Positions 9,477-18,774 of a DNA stretch of 64,000 bases are shown one piece after another. The DNA is from CAZIAK01 sp964537035 (GTDB taxonomy: Bacteria > Planctomycetota > B15-G4): the NCBI GenBank assembly GCA_964537035.1, contig CAZIAK010000024.1, positions 1-64,000 of the forward strand, written 5' to 3'. Positions within the stretch are counted from its first letter, which is position 1, and each line of letters starts with the position of its first letter. The notes beneath the pieces are model-generated. The model was not told where the DNA came from. It was given only the letters and a program-made list of their open reading frames with translations, and did no database searches. Position numbers and translations under genes: made by a program.

Positions 9477-10373
9477 ATGAAGATTGCAGTCATTGGCCTG
9501 GGCACCATGGGTGCGCCCATGGCGAGGCACCTGGTGGCGGCTGGCCACGACGTCACCGTGCACAACCGCACCCGCGAGCGTGAGGCCCCCCTGGCAGAGC
9601 TGGGCGCAGCCAGGGCAGCCACTCCTGCCGAGGCGGCCGCCGGGGCAGAGGTCGTGCTCTGCTGCGTGTCCGACACCCCGGACGTGGAGGCCATCTTGCT
9701 GAACGGCGACACGGGCGTGATCGCGACGATCTCCCCAGGAGCGCTGGTGATCGACTGCTCGACCATCTCTCCCGAGGGCGCCCGTCGCCTGGCCGCAGCC
9801 TTCGCCGAGCATCAGGTGGGTTTCGTGGACGCACCGGTGAGCGGCGGCTCAGAGGGTGCTGAGAAGGCCACCTTGGCCATCATGTGTGGCGGCTCAGAGG
9901 CCGACTTCGCCCGAGCCCTGCCGGTGCTGGACATCATTGGAGGGGCCATCACCCTGGTGGGGCCGGTAGGTTGCGGGCAGATCGCCAAGGCGGTGAATCA
10001 GGTCGTCCTGGCCGGGGTGTATCAGGGCGTGGCCGAGGGCATCGTGCTGGCTCACCGCGCCGGGGCCGACGTAGAGAAGGTGGTCGCCGCCATCGAGAAC
10101 GGCGCCGCCCGGTCGTGGGTGCTGGAAAACCGGGCGCCCAACATGCAGGCCGACGCCTACCCGCTGGGATTCCGCGTTCGTCTGCACCGAAAAGACCTGG
10201 GCATCGCCCTGGAGACGGCGCGGGAGTGCGGCATTCCCCTGCCGGTGACGAGCTATGTGGCCACTCAAGAAGACGGCCTGATTCACGGCGGCCATGGCGA
10301 CGAGGACATGTCCGCCATCGCCCGCACCGTGCGCCGCAACGCGGGGATTGCTGATGGTCCGCTGAAGGGTTAG
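9477..10373 (+). CDS. NAD(P)-dependent oxidoreductase, 3-hydroxyisobutyrate dehydrogenase family
   Basis: 298 aa from ATG 9477. The N-terminal Rossmann motif is VIGLGTMGAPMARHL (GxGxxG) and HNRT follows strand 2, where an Arg suggests NADP preference. The family substrate motif DAPVSGG is present in FVDAPVSGGSEGAEKA, and the catalytic lysine lies in GCGQIAKAVNQ. Length fits beta-hydroxyacid dehydrogenases of the HIBADH/tartronate-semialdehyde-reductase/glyoxylate-reductase group, which interconvert short beta-hydroxyacids and semialdehydes. Which substrate is used cannot be told. It is transcribed divergently from the lipoprotein gene (97-base gap) and converges on the secreted SGNH gene with 6 bases between stops. 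Confidence 0.9.
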   Translation: MKIAVIGLGTMGAPMARHLVAAGHDVTVHNRTREREAPLAELGAARAATPAEAAAGAEVVLCCVSDTPDVEAILLNGDTGVIATISPGALVIDCSTISPEGARRLAAAFAEHQVGFVDAPVSGGSEGAEKATLAIMCGGSEADFARALPVLDIIGGAITLVGPVGCGQIAKAVNQVVLAGVYQGVAEGIVLAHRAGADVEKVVAAIENGAARSWVLENRAPNMQADAYPLGFRVRLHRKDLGIALETARECGIPLPVTSYVATQEDGLIHGGHGDEDMSAIARTVRRNAGIADGPLKG

Positions 10374-10379
10374 TGCGGC

Positions 10380-12536
10380 CTACTGCAGCTGAAACTCGTG
10401 GCCGTCCGAGGTCGTGAACTTGCCGTTGCCCGTCTCCACGCTGGGAGACAGGCTCACACCTTGCACGAGCACACTCACTCCAGCCAGCGATGTGGTCAGG
10501 GGCACATCGAGGGTCAGCCCTGCACCCAGGGGATTCTGGGTGACCGCGATGAGAAAGGTCGCCGGGTTGAACTGAACCTCTGGATAGCCGGGCACGAGGC
10601 CGGGAGGGCTACCGGTGAGAAAGGCGTCCACCAAGAGCATGGACGTGGCGCCGCTGAAGAGGTCGTTCGGACTGGTCAGCTCGATGCTCAGCTGTGAGCC
10701 CAGGGCAGCGCCCTTGACCGGGCAGGCCAGCGCGGTGCTGTCCACACCAGTCTGCAGCAGCAGGTCCTCTCCCGAACCCGGGTGATGCCGCAACTCTCCG
10801 TCGGCGACCCTCTCGGCGATGCCGGCCAGCGTTGCCCAGTCGCTCTGGCCGAGCCCCAGGCTGGACAATCGAGAGACCAGATTGCCGCTGCCGCCAAAGT
10901 CGGGCTCCAGGTCGCAGATCCGCTCACGATAGAGCGCTTGATAGAGGGTCATGGCCGCCAGCACAGTGGTGGGCGCGGTGGGGTGACTCCAGTCGGGTGT
11001 GTAGAGGCTGGAATCAAAGGACAGCAACGCCACCGCGTCCCCTGCGGCGCCGAGGAACGCCGTCCCTGGGCCAAAGGCTGCGTTCATGTCGTCAACGGCC
11101 AGACGGTAGTTCGTGCGCACTTCGCCGTGCATCTCAAGCGGGTCCGCCCAGGTGTTCGGGTAGTACGGGCTGCCTGGGCCTCGCGCCCAGGTCTGGTACA
11201 TGGCCGCCCCGGCGTCAGGACTGTGAGCTCGCACCGCCGTGAGGATGGCCAGGGCGTCGTCACGGAAGCCCAGGGGGTCGCCGATCGCGTCGGTGGCTTC
11301 GGTGGAGAAGCCCTGCATCACCACGCTGTCCCAGGTCTGCCCCAGAGAGAGACTACCGCTGATCGCCGCGGCCTGGCTGGGGTTGGTCAGGTGATAGTTG
11401 AGGGTCTGCCCACCCACCAGCTGAGCCACGACGGTGGGGCTGGGATGCCCAGCCTCTTCGGCGATGAAGCCCACCAGCGAAGGCACACCCTGATTCGAGA
11501 TCGAGTAGCTGTTGCCGTAGAAGAGCAGGTTCTTCCCGGCCGCATCGTCGACCTCGTAGCTCACGCCCAACAGCTCATCGGGATAGCCGGGGGCGCTGGC
11601 CACGACCGTCGCCGAGTAGTTCCCCTCAGGGACGGGGTTGTCGCCGAAGCTCACGGCGAAGGGCTGGCCAGGGGTGGCCGCCGGGGGCAGCGCCAGCCAC
11701 GTCGGGGCGAGCCCCGTGGCGTCGTCGACCGCCGAGAGCTGAATCGTACTCAGCGCCCCCAGACTGTCAGACACCGTGAGCGGTGTGACGAAGGGAGACT
11801 GGCCGGCGGAGACGGACACGGCGAGACTGCCCTGGTCGAAGCCCAGCACAGGCGGCGTCGTGGGCCACACCGTGATGTCGAGCTGCAACAGGCCCAAGTA
11901 GTAGTAGAAGGTGCCCAGGTTCGTGTTGCTGGGAGCTGCGCGCACCGCCACGGTGATCGTCCCCGTGGCGTCGGCCAGGATGGTCGGCACGCTCGTCGTG
12001 TCCGTGGTGTTGTTGGAGGGGTCGAGCGTGCCCTGTCCTCCGTTGAAGCCCTTGACCACATAGTCGGTAGTGCGCATGTCGCTCACGTTCAGGCGTGAAG
12101 CACCAAACGTCAGGTTGACCAGGGACGCGGGGGCGAACCCGGCAAGGGTGATGAGAACCGTGGTGCCGTTGCTGCCGTACAGCACATCCTGGGTCGCCGT
12201 CGCCGGAAACTGGCCCAGGGGGCTGCCAGGGACAGGGGCAGACGTGCCGGCCGAGTTGCCCGCGACAAACCCCGTGCCGTCGATCGACCAGCTGACGCCG
12301 GTGGGCTGGCCCATCCGATCGATCAGGGCCAGGGGACCGGCCATGTTCGTGGGGTCGATGTCGTTCCAGGCCGAGGCCACCGAGCCCGCTGTGGGAAACG
12401 CCTCAACGCCCAGATCGATCAGCACGCGAGACGCACTCTGGGCCGTCACAGCGCCTGAGCAGCACAGGGCCACACCTACCACCAGCCTGAGCAAGAGGCG
12501 GGGCATTCCCTGAGACATTCGTACGTCATCGTTCAA
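10380..12536 (-). CDS. Secreted multidomain protein with SGNH-hydrolase-like domain
   Basis: 718 aa from TTG 12536, chosen because AGGAG stands five bases upstream; ATGs at 12518 and 12506 are alternatives. A signal peptide precedes AVTAQS. Residues about 35-200 form a beta-rich domain, followed by an Ig/cadherin-like stretch. From about 330 there is an SGNH-like core: LLFYGNSYSISNQG holds the block I Gly-Asn-Ser and DWSHPT the block V Asp-x-x-His. The GNS (not GDS) form occurs in other SGNH families with extracellular targets. The last 110 residues are a beta-rich module (GSPPGLVPGYPEV, then GHEFQLQ) reminiscent of the ends of other exported proteins here. Probable esterase or lyase-associated surface enzyme; substrate unknown. 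Confidence 0.72.
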   Translation of the reverse strand: MNDDVRMSQGMPRLLLRLVVGVALCCSGAVTAQSASRVLIDLGVEAFPTAGSVASAWNDIDPTNMAGPLALIDRMGQPTGVSWSIDGTGFVAGNSAGTSAPVPGSPLGQFPATATQDVLYGSNGTTVLITLAGFAPASLVNLTFGASRLNVSDMRTTDYVVKGFNGGQGTLDPSNNTTDTTSVPTILADATGTITVAVRAAPSNTNLGTFYYYLGLLQLDITVWPTTPPVLGFDQGSLAVSVSAGQSPFVTPLTVSDSLGALSTIQLSAVDDATGLAPTWLALPPAATPGQPFAVSFGDNPVPEGNYSATVVASAPGYPDELLGVSYEVDDAAGKNLLFYGNSYSISNQGVPSLVGFIAEEAGHPSPTVVAQLVGGQTLNYHLTNPSQAAAISGSLSLGQTWDSVVMQGFSTEATDAIGDPLGFRDDALAILTAVRAHSPDAGAAMYQTWARGPGSPYYPNTWADPLEMHGEVRTNYRLAVDDMNAAFGPGTAFLGAAGDAVALLSFDSSLYTPDWSHPTAPTTVLAAMTLYQALYRERICDLEPDFGGSGNLVSRLSSLGLGQSDWATLAGIAERVADGELRHHPGSGEDLLLQTGVDSTALACPVKGAALGSQLSIELTSPNDLFSGATSMLLVDAFLTGSPPGLVPGYPEVQFNPATFLIAVTQNPLGAGLTLDVPLTTSLAGVSVLVQGVSLSPSVETGNGKFTTSDGHEFQLQ

Positions 12537-12631
12537 GACATCTCCTCGCTGGTGTCCGCTCGCGAGGGCATCTTGACACGGATCTGAAGGACCGTCAGTG
12601 GCTATTCAGGTCTGGGTGAAAGAGCTGGTCG

Positions 12632-13651
12632 CTACCCGTGGCTCGCCGACGAGGCCGCCGCGCTGGCGCTCACCGCGGCGGCGATCATGGCGGCCTGTTG
12701 GGCCTGGATGATCGCCTGCACGGCCAGGATGTTCTGGGTGCCTCGCAAGTGCTCGCTCATGAGCTGGTCTCCGGCCAGTTCGAGAAAGCCCGTGCCGCAG
12801 GCCAGGCTGAAGCTCAGTTCTCGGCCGGGCTTGGGCGGGTGCTTGGCGATGGACTCGCGGTGGTTGAGCACCGTGGCGACCACGTTCGCCGTCTCGTGGG
12901 GCAGGAAGCTGAGCGCGGCCACCTCGTCGTAGTCGCCGGTGTGCATCCACAGGCCGGCCTTGTCGAATCCGTCGTAGAGTCGACGAAAACGCTGCATCAC
13001 CACACCGTCATCGTCCGGGGCGAAGACCAGCATGTGCGAGACGGTCTGCAGGGCGTTGCCTCGCTTGAAGCCCAGGTCGCGCAGCCCTTCGTAGAAGACC
13101 TCGCAGCGCTGGCCGAGCTCGCTGGGCGTGCCGGGCAGGCTGCTCAGCAGGGCGCAGGTGGGGTAGTCATCCTGGCCGGTGAGAAAGAGATGGTGGCTCT
13201 TCATCTCGGCGTAGAGCGCGGCGAAGCGTGCGACCTGATCTGAGCCGACGTGGGACTGGCTGCGTTGACCGTTGTCGATGAGCAGCATGGCCGCCAGGTA
13301 GGTGTAGGTGGTGCCCCGCTTGAGCTTGTGCTGCTTGAACAGCTCTTCGACGCGCTCGATCTCGGCGCAGAACTCACGGGTGCTCTTGTCTGAGCGCAAC
13401 AACATGGCCGCCACCACGAAGCGCACCGCCGAGTTGAGCGGGCCGAACCAACCGGCGTCGTCCTTGAGCTGCTCGGCGACGTCCTGAAGCTCAGTGGCGA
13501 CCTGGGCTGCCGGCCCTGGGGTGGTCAGCAACGACGACGCGGCAAAGCGCAGGGCCGTCGGGTCTTCGAACCAGCGCTTGTGCTCCATCAAGGAGTCGAG
13601 CAGCTCGAGAAAACGATCGAGGGGATGTTCGGGCAGGGAGTTCTCGGGCAT
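12632..13651 (-). CDS. DUF4003 family protein
   Basis: 339 aa from ATG 13651 (the frame opens at 13723, but the added residues are low-complexity). The body matches the DUF4003 pattern as I recall it: W-F, then AVRFVVAAMLL, then GTTYTYLAAMLLI and the conserved HLFLTGQDDYPTCALLSSL, followed by GFKRGNALQTVSHMLVF. The family is all-helical, found mainly in Bacillota and scattered elsewhere, with no known function. The C terminus is an Ala/Ser-rich helix. It is the last gene of a minus-strand run that includes the histidine kinase 83 bases upstream. Confidence 0.75.
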   Translation of the reverse strand: MPENSLPEHPLDRFLELLDSLMEHKRWFEDPTALRFAASSLLTTPGPAAQVATELQDVAEQLKDDAGWFGPLNSAVRFVVAAMLLRSDKSTREFCAEIERVEELFKQHKLKRGTTYTYLAAMLLIDNGQRSQSHVGSDQVARFAALYAEMKSHHLFLTGQDDYPTCALLSSLPGTPSELGQRCEVFYEGLRDLGFKRGNALQTVSHMLVFAPDDDGVVMQRFRRLYDGFDKAGLWMHTGDYDEVAALSFLPHETANVVATVLNHRESIAKHPPKPGRELSFSLACGTGFLELAGDQLMSEHLRGTQNILAVQAIIQAQQAAMIAAAVSASAAASSASHG

Positions 13652-13734
13652 GGGGCTGCGCTCTGGGGCCGGAGGGAGGGCACCGCACAGCATACTGCCC
13701 GGTCCCCCAGAGACCCATGACACGAGCGAGGCCG

Positions 13735-15594
13735 TCAGCTGCAGGCTTGGCTGGCCGGGACGGTCGGTACGGCGGGGAGGCTGACGACGACGGTGAAGGT
13801 CGCGCCCTCCCCCGGAGTGCTCTTCACGCCGATGGACCCGCCCATGAGCTCGGCGAGGCGACGGCAGATGGCCAGGCCGAGGCCCGTGCCGCCGTAGCGT
13901 CGGGTGGTCGAGGTGTCGGCCTGGGTGAACTTCTGGAACAGCCGCTGCTGAGCTTCCTCAGAGATGCCGATGCCCGAGTCGGTCACGGCGATGGCCAGGC
14001 GGGTGGCGGCCTCTTCTTGATCCAAACAGGAGACCTGGACGAGCACCTGACCCTTGTCACTGAACTTGATCGCGTTGCCCACCAGGTTCAGGACGATCTG
14101 GCGCATCCTGCCTGCGTCTCCCACAAACTGGTCCGGGGTCTCCGGAGCGTAGCCCATGCGCAGCTCGATGCCTTTCTCCTCCGCTTTCGGCTTCATCAGC
14201 AGCAGGGCGCTGTTCACCGCCTGGCGCAGATCGAACGGCTGCTGTTCCAGGTCGAGCTGGCCCGCCTCGATCTTCGAGAAATCGAGGATGTCGTCGATGA
14301 TGGTGAGCAAGGCCTGGCCAGAGCTGTTGATGATCTCGACGAACTCACGTTGTTCGCTGTCGAGAGCGGTGCCCTCCAAGACCTGGGCCATGCCCATGAC
14401 CCCGTTCATGGGTGTACGGATCTCATGGCTCATGGTGGCCAGGAAATCGCTCTTGGCCCGGGAGGCTCGCTCGGCCAGCTCCTTGGCCTCCAGCAGCTTG
14501 CGGTCGTTGCGCAGGCGTTGCAGCTCGGCGGCGGCGCGGGCTGCAAACAGACTGAGCAGCGCCTGCTTGGTGTGCCCGTCCGTGAGGGGCTGGGAGTCGA
14601 GAATGACCAGCAGTCCCAAGGGGGCGCCGTCGTGGTCGAAGAGGGGGGCCGCGGCGTAGCTCTCCACCCCCATGTCTCCGAGCAAGGAGTCGTCGGGGTA
14701 GGACGTGGCGACGCCCTGCTCATGAATGCAGAGGCCTTTGGTGAACACGTCCTGGCAAGGGGACCCGGCGAGGGGATAGCCAAAGTTGCTGCCCGCTTGC
14801 CCTCTGCTCTGAACAGCGAGGGTGGTGACGTTCAGCGAGTCAGGGTCGACGACGCCGAACAAGACATGGTCGACTGAGAGAGCATCACCGAGCGCCGCGA
14901 CCAGAGCCTCGAAGAACTCCTGACCCACTTCATGGGAGACGTTCCGGGACACGTGCCGCAGGGTGGCTTCTCTGGAGGCGGCGGCCAGGCGCAGCTTGAT
15001 GTTCTGCCGCATGCTGCCGTGAATGCGCCGAGCGCTGAGAGTGACCATGGCCAGGAAGACCAAGGTCATCCCGCCGAGGATCAGCCCGTGGTCGTTGTCA
15101 GTCCACAGGAATCGGGCGGCGAGGGGGGTGACGGCCAGGCACACGAAGCTGACCACGGAAGGCCAGGAGGAGGCCAGCGTGGTCACCGCACCCGCGGCCG
15201 TGCCCGCGACCAGTATGGCCACGACCATCTGGTGGCTCGGGTCACCGCTGGGAAACAGCAGGACCGCGCCAGCTCCCCAGGCGGCTCCCGACGCGACGGC
15301 CCCGCCGACCAGGGCCCGATGGAACCAGGACACCTCTTCGTCTGAGCTGGGGGCCCGTCGCTTGTAGTTGAGGGCCAGCCCAGCGCGAGCGGCCGTGATC
15401 ACCATCATGGCTGCGAGCCAGGAGATGATCGTGCCATGGGGGAGGATTGACCACTGCACCAGCGCCAGCATGGCAGAGCAGATGACGGTGCCACTCGCAG
15501 ACACGGGCATGGCCGCGCAGAGCATGGTGACCTGCTCTTTGGCCATGCTGCGGACCGCGTGGTCAGGAACAGTCTCGGCTGGTGATTCCTGCAT
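13735..15594 (-). CDS. Membrane sensor histidine kinase with GAF domain
   Basis: 619 aa. Five or six N-terminal hydrophobic helices (residues about 20-200) precede a GAF-like domain (about 225-365, with SYAAAPLFDHDGAPLGLLVI). A coiled coil leads to HisKA, phospho-acceptor H390 in SHEIRTPMNG. The HATPase domain shows the N box (QIVLNLVGNAIKFS), G1 (DSGIGI), F box (FQKFTQAD) and G2 (GGTGLGLAI). It ends without a receiver, unlike many hybrid kinases with this H-box type. The upstream gene on the same strand, 130 bases away, carries receiver domains and is the likely partner (inference). GAF ligand unknown. Confidence 0.93.
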   Translation of the reverse strand: MQESPAETVPDHAVRSMAKEQVTMLCAAMPVSASGTVICSAMLALVQWSILPHGTIISWLAAMMVITAARAGLALNYKRRAPSSDEEVSWFHRALVGGAVASGAAWGAGAVLLFPSGDPSHQMVVAILVAGTAAGAVTTLASSWPSVVSFVCLAVTPLAARFLWTDNDHGLILGGMTLVFLAMVTLSARRIHGSMRQNIKLRLAAASREATLRHVSRNVSHEVGQEFFEALVAALGDALSVDHVLFGVVDPDSLNVTTLAVQSRGQAGSNFGYPLAGSPCQDVFTKGLCIHEQGVATSYPDDSLLGDMGVESYAAAPLFDHDGAPLGLLVILDSQPLTDGHTKQALLSLFAARAAAELQRLRNDRKLLEAKELAERASRAKSDFLATMSHEIRTPMNGVMGMAQVLEGTALDSEQREFVEIINSSGQALLTIIDDILDFSKIEAGQLDLEQQPFDLRQAVNSALLLMKPKAEEKGIELRMGYAPETPDQFVGDAGRMRQIVLNLVGNAIKFSDKGQVLVQVSCLDQEEAATRLAIAVTDSGIGISEEAQQRLFQKFTQADTSTTRRYGGTGLGLAICRRLAELMGGSIGVKSTPGEGATFTVVVSLPAVPTVPASQACS

Positions 15595-15724
15595 GGTCGC
15601 AGGTCCATGTGAAGGCGGAAGAGGACGCTCTCTGGTCCTCTCTCATCGGCCGCTCATGGAAGAATGCTGAGTCTGAATCGGTGTTGCCATGAAGGGCCCT
15701 GCTGGTCGGGCGAGGACCAGGGGC

Positions 15725-18682
15725 TCAGCTCTCCGGGTCGGCCTTCAGAATGATGCCCTCCCCCTTGCGACCGTTCATGGCGATCAACATGGGGCGGTCG
15801 AGACGCAGATGGCGCACGTGTTCGACCTCGCTCAGGGCGGGCTGGGCGTCGAGCCAATCCCAGTCGATCTGCTCGTTGTCCACCCCTTCGTTGAGGGTGA
15901 AGTAGCCCACGTTGAAGGAGGTCAGGTTCTGGAAGAAGTGGCTGCCCTGAGAGGGTGTGACGAGCAGGTCGCGCAGGCCTGTCTCGACGATCACCTGGGC
16001 GCCGGAGACCTGATCCCAGGTGACCGGGATGCCCAGCCAGGGGTCGCGGGAACCCCAGCGACCCACGCCGATGAGCACGTAGGGCGTCTCGCTCGCCAGC
16101 AGCCGGGCGTTGAGCTTGGCCACCTCGGCCGCGGCTTCGAGGCTGCGTGAACGCAGAAAGCGCCTGAAGTCAACGACCACCAGATCGACGATGCCCTCGA
16201 TGCGCCCGTTGCCCAGGACGCAGTCGCTGCTGCAGAGCACATCGCCCGGCTCGACCTCGCCGAGATCGAGGGCCTCTGCCTCGTCGAACATGGCCAGGGG
16301 GCGCATCTGCAAGAAGCCCACCTCGACCGGTCCGTGGTCCTTGGGGTGCAGGTTGATGGCGAACTCGACCTCGACCTGGGTGCCCATGCCCTTGACGCTC
16401 ACTTCCCTCACCGCTTCGAGCACCTGGTCGAGGGGGAACTGGCCGAGCTTGAGGATGGGCGCGAAGCTCACCAGGCGCGTGCCGTCCCGGGCCATGCCGT
16501 CGTAGACCGCGTCGTTGTCGGGAGAGTAGGTGGAGCACAGGATCGCCAGGGTGCCGTCCTCTTCGGCCACGGACAGCTGGTAGGGCGACTCGCGCATGGT
16601 CTCGTCGGTCTCGTCGTCTTCGAGATCGAGGGCGTAGAACTCCCGCTGGGTGGTGTCCAGCATCTCCCTGGCCGAGGAGAACTCGGTGATGTGCTGAGGG
16701 TGGCGGGGGGAGAAGCGCACGCAGGGGCCACCCTCGACCACCTCTCGGCCCATGCCCAGGGCCACGGCGGCGATGCCGTCTGCTGGCAAGCAAGGTGCGG
16801 ACGGGTAGTAGTTGTGGGAGCGCAGCACGCCAGAGATGTCCGGGTAGAACCTGGGCCCATGGGTGGCGCCCACGATGCTCTGGATCATCACCGCCATCTT
16901 CTCTTCTTCGAGGCGAAACGGCGTGGCCTTCACATAGGCCTTGCTGCCCTGGCAGAACGTGCTGGCGTACACCCGCTTGATCGCCGAGATGACCTGGGCC
17001 ACCCGCTCGACCGGGTCGTCCGCGTTGTTGCGCAGCATCATCGTCTGGTAGACGCCGGTGAAGGGCTGCTGCTGGCTGTCTTCGAGCAGACTCGACGAGC
17101 GCACGGCCAGGGGGCTGGTCACGCTGGCCAGGTAGGCGGCGATGTCCAGCTGTGGGACGGACGGAAACTCTGCGGCCTCAAAGCGTGCCAGGATCTCGTC
17201 GTCGTCGTCGCACTCCATGGCGAACTGCCAGAGCTCGTTGTCCTCGAGGAAGTGGTCGAAGACGTCGGTGCCGACGACCGCGGTGGGTGGCACGGAGATC
17301 ACGATACCGTCGAACCGTTCACGCAGGTCTTCCATGCTCAACAGGCGCCTGGAGAAGGCGAGCCCCCGGGCCTTGCCACCCAGGGAGCCGCCGCCGATGC
17401 GATAGAAGCCGTTGGGGTCGTCGAACGCATCTCGAACGAAGTCGGCCACGTAGTACTGCCTGCGGTCGATGCGGTAGGCGGCGATGCCGTCGATCAAGGC
17501 GTCACGCATATCCGTGGCGTCGTTGAAGTCGTCGAGCTTTCGTGGACGGAGGGCGTAGGCGAGGTCGAACTCGGTGCGTGCCTTGAGCCAGCGGGAGAAG
17601 TGGTTGTGATGGGCGTGATAGACCACCGACTCAAGAGGCACGGTGAGCAGGGTCGCTTCCAGGCCTTGCAGGTCGGCGGCTCGTCCGACGATCGTTCCGT
17701 CCGGCATGCGAAAGACGAAATCACCGAAGGCGAAGTCGTGCAGCATGACCCGGCGCAGATCCTGCAGCAGCAGGGGTGATCCCTTGAGCAGGAAGTTCGC
17801 GTCCACGCTCCGTGCCAGCTCGACACTCTCGGGCCGGGACGAGTGCAGGATGATGGGGATGTCGGGGTACTTGCGGCGCACGTCCTCGGCGAAATCGGCT
17901 CCCGCCCGGGGTGAGATCTCGCCGCCCTGGGGAAACTCGACATCGGAGATGATGCCCATCACATCCCCTTCGTAGGCGTCGAAGGCCGCCGCCGCCTCCT
18001 CGTAGGTCTCGCAGAGCAGGATCTTGGGCCGCGCCCGCATGCGCAGCACCTTCTGGGACAGGTTGAGCCCCTCGCTGATGACCCGCTGGCTGTGCAGCAG
18101 CAGCTCGGAGTAGATCAGGGGCAAGAACGACGAGTAATAGCGGACGTTGTCCTCGATCAAGATGATCACCTGGACGCCCACCGCCTTGGAGGCGTAGTCG
18201 ACGTTGCGCCAGTCTTCGATGGACTTGACGATGCCCACGAGAATGCGGGCGTCGCCCTGCCACAAGAACATGCGGTCGACTTCGGTGGAGTCCCGCTTGG
18301 CGGTGAACTCCTTCAGCTCCCGGCTGTCCCAGGCCAGCAGCACCACCGCCGCGTCGAGGCCCAGCTCGCGCACTCGATGGGCCAGCTCGGCTGCGTCCAT
18401 GTCACGGACGTGGGGGGTGGTGATGATCAGGTTGAAGGTCTTCTGCTTGGCCGCCAGCTCGAGCGCCTCGGCGCCGCTGGCCACGCCGGTGAGCCCGGGC
18501 GTGTAGTGCAGGTCGAGGTTGCGAAACTCACCGAGCATGCGCTCGGAGAGCTCTCCCGCCTCGTCGAGGATGTGCGTGTCGTACGGGGTGGACACCAGCA
18601 GGATGTCCATCACCCGAAAACGCATCAGGTCCTGGATGTTGGCGACCCGATGTCGCCCTCGAGCCCTGATGACCGTACGCAT
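15725..18682 (-). CDS. Tandem receiver-like domains fused to a PEP/pyruvate-dikinase nucleotide-binding domain
   Basis: 985 aa from ATG 18682. Residues about 25-160 form a receiver-like domain whose phospho-acceptor position is Thr (NLIITTPHV, T88/T89), so it is probably inactive. A second receiver at about 170-320 is intact: acidic pair in IILIEDN, acceptor D247 in GIISDVEFP, Ser in IILHSSRPE and Lys in NFLLKGSP. From about 440 a PPDK_N domain follows, with RIGGGSLGGKARGL and SPLAVRSSSLLEDS (R528) as in pyruvate phosphate dikinase and PEP synthase. The central phospho-histidine domain and the C-terminal PEP-binding barrel are absent, so it is not a full PEP synthase. It lies between gdhA and a histidine kinase on one strand. 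A phosphorylation-controlled nucleotidyl or phosphotransfer enzyme is possible, target unknown. Confidence 0.85.
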   Translation of the reverse strand: MRTVIRARGRHRVANIQDLMRFRVMDILLVSTPYDTHILDEAGELSERMLGEFRNLDLHYTPGLTGVASGAEALELAAKQKTFNLIITTPHVRDMDAAELAHRVRELGLDAAVVLLAWDSRELKEFTAKRDSTEVDRMFLWQGDARILVGIVKSIEDWRNVDYASKAVGVQVIILIEDNVRYYSSFLPLIYSELLLHSQRVISEGLNLSQKVLRMRARPKILLCETYEEAAAAFDAYEGDVMGIISDVEFPQGGEISPRAGADFAEDVRRKYPDIPIILHSSRPESVELARSVDANFLLKGSPLLLQDLRRVMLHDFAFGDFVFRMPDGTIVGRAADLQGLEATLLTVPLESVVYHAHHNHFSRWLKARTEFDLAYALRPRKLDDFNDATDMRDALIDGIAAYRIDRRQYYVADFVRDAFDDPNGFYRIGGGSLGGKARGLAFSRRLLSMEDLRERFDGIVISVPPTAVVGTDVFDHFLEDNELWQFAMECDDDDEILARFEAAEFPSVPQLDIAAYLASVTSPLAVRSSSLLEDSQQQPFTGVYQTMMLRNNADDPVERVAQVISAIKRVYASTFCQGSKAYVKATPFRLEEEKMAVMIQSIVGATHGPRFYPDISGVLRSHNYYPSAPCLPADGIAAVALGMGREVVEGGPCVRFSPRHPQHITEFSSAREMLDTTQREFYALDLEDDETDETMRESPYQLSVAEEDGTLAILCSTYSPDNDAVYDGMARDGTRLVSFAPILKLGQFPLDQVLEAVREVSVKGMGTQVEVEFAINLHPKDHGPVEVGFLQMRPLAMFDEAEALDLGEVEPGDVLCSSDCVLGNGRIEGIVDLVVVDFRRFLRSRSLEAAAEVAKLNARLLASETPYVLIGVGRWGSRDPWLGIPVTWDQVSGAQVIVETGLRDLLVTPSQGSHFFQNLTSFNVGYFTLNEGVDNEQIDWDWLDAQPALSEVEHVRHLRLDRPMLIAMNGRKGEGIILKADPES

Positions 18683-18722
18683 GGCAGCCTCGCAGCGGGG
18701 GACGGCAGCCGATGCGTCAGCA

Positions 18723-18762
18723 TCCCGCCGTCAGCCCATGGTACGAGAAGCTGACGGCGGGA
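18723..18762 (-). terminator. Perfect 13-bp hairpin after gdhA
   Basis: TCCCGCCGTCAGC (18723-18735) and GCTGACGGCGGGA (18750-18762) are exact reverse complements with a 14-base loop. The hairpin starts 13 bases past the gdhA stop codon and ends 41 bases before the next minus-strand gene. No U-run follows on the minus strand, so it may be a weak or Rho-assisted terminator, or an RNA-stabilising structure that sets unequal expression of gdhA and the downstream genes. Confidence 0.6.
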
Positions 18763-18774
18763 GAGAGGCTGGCC

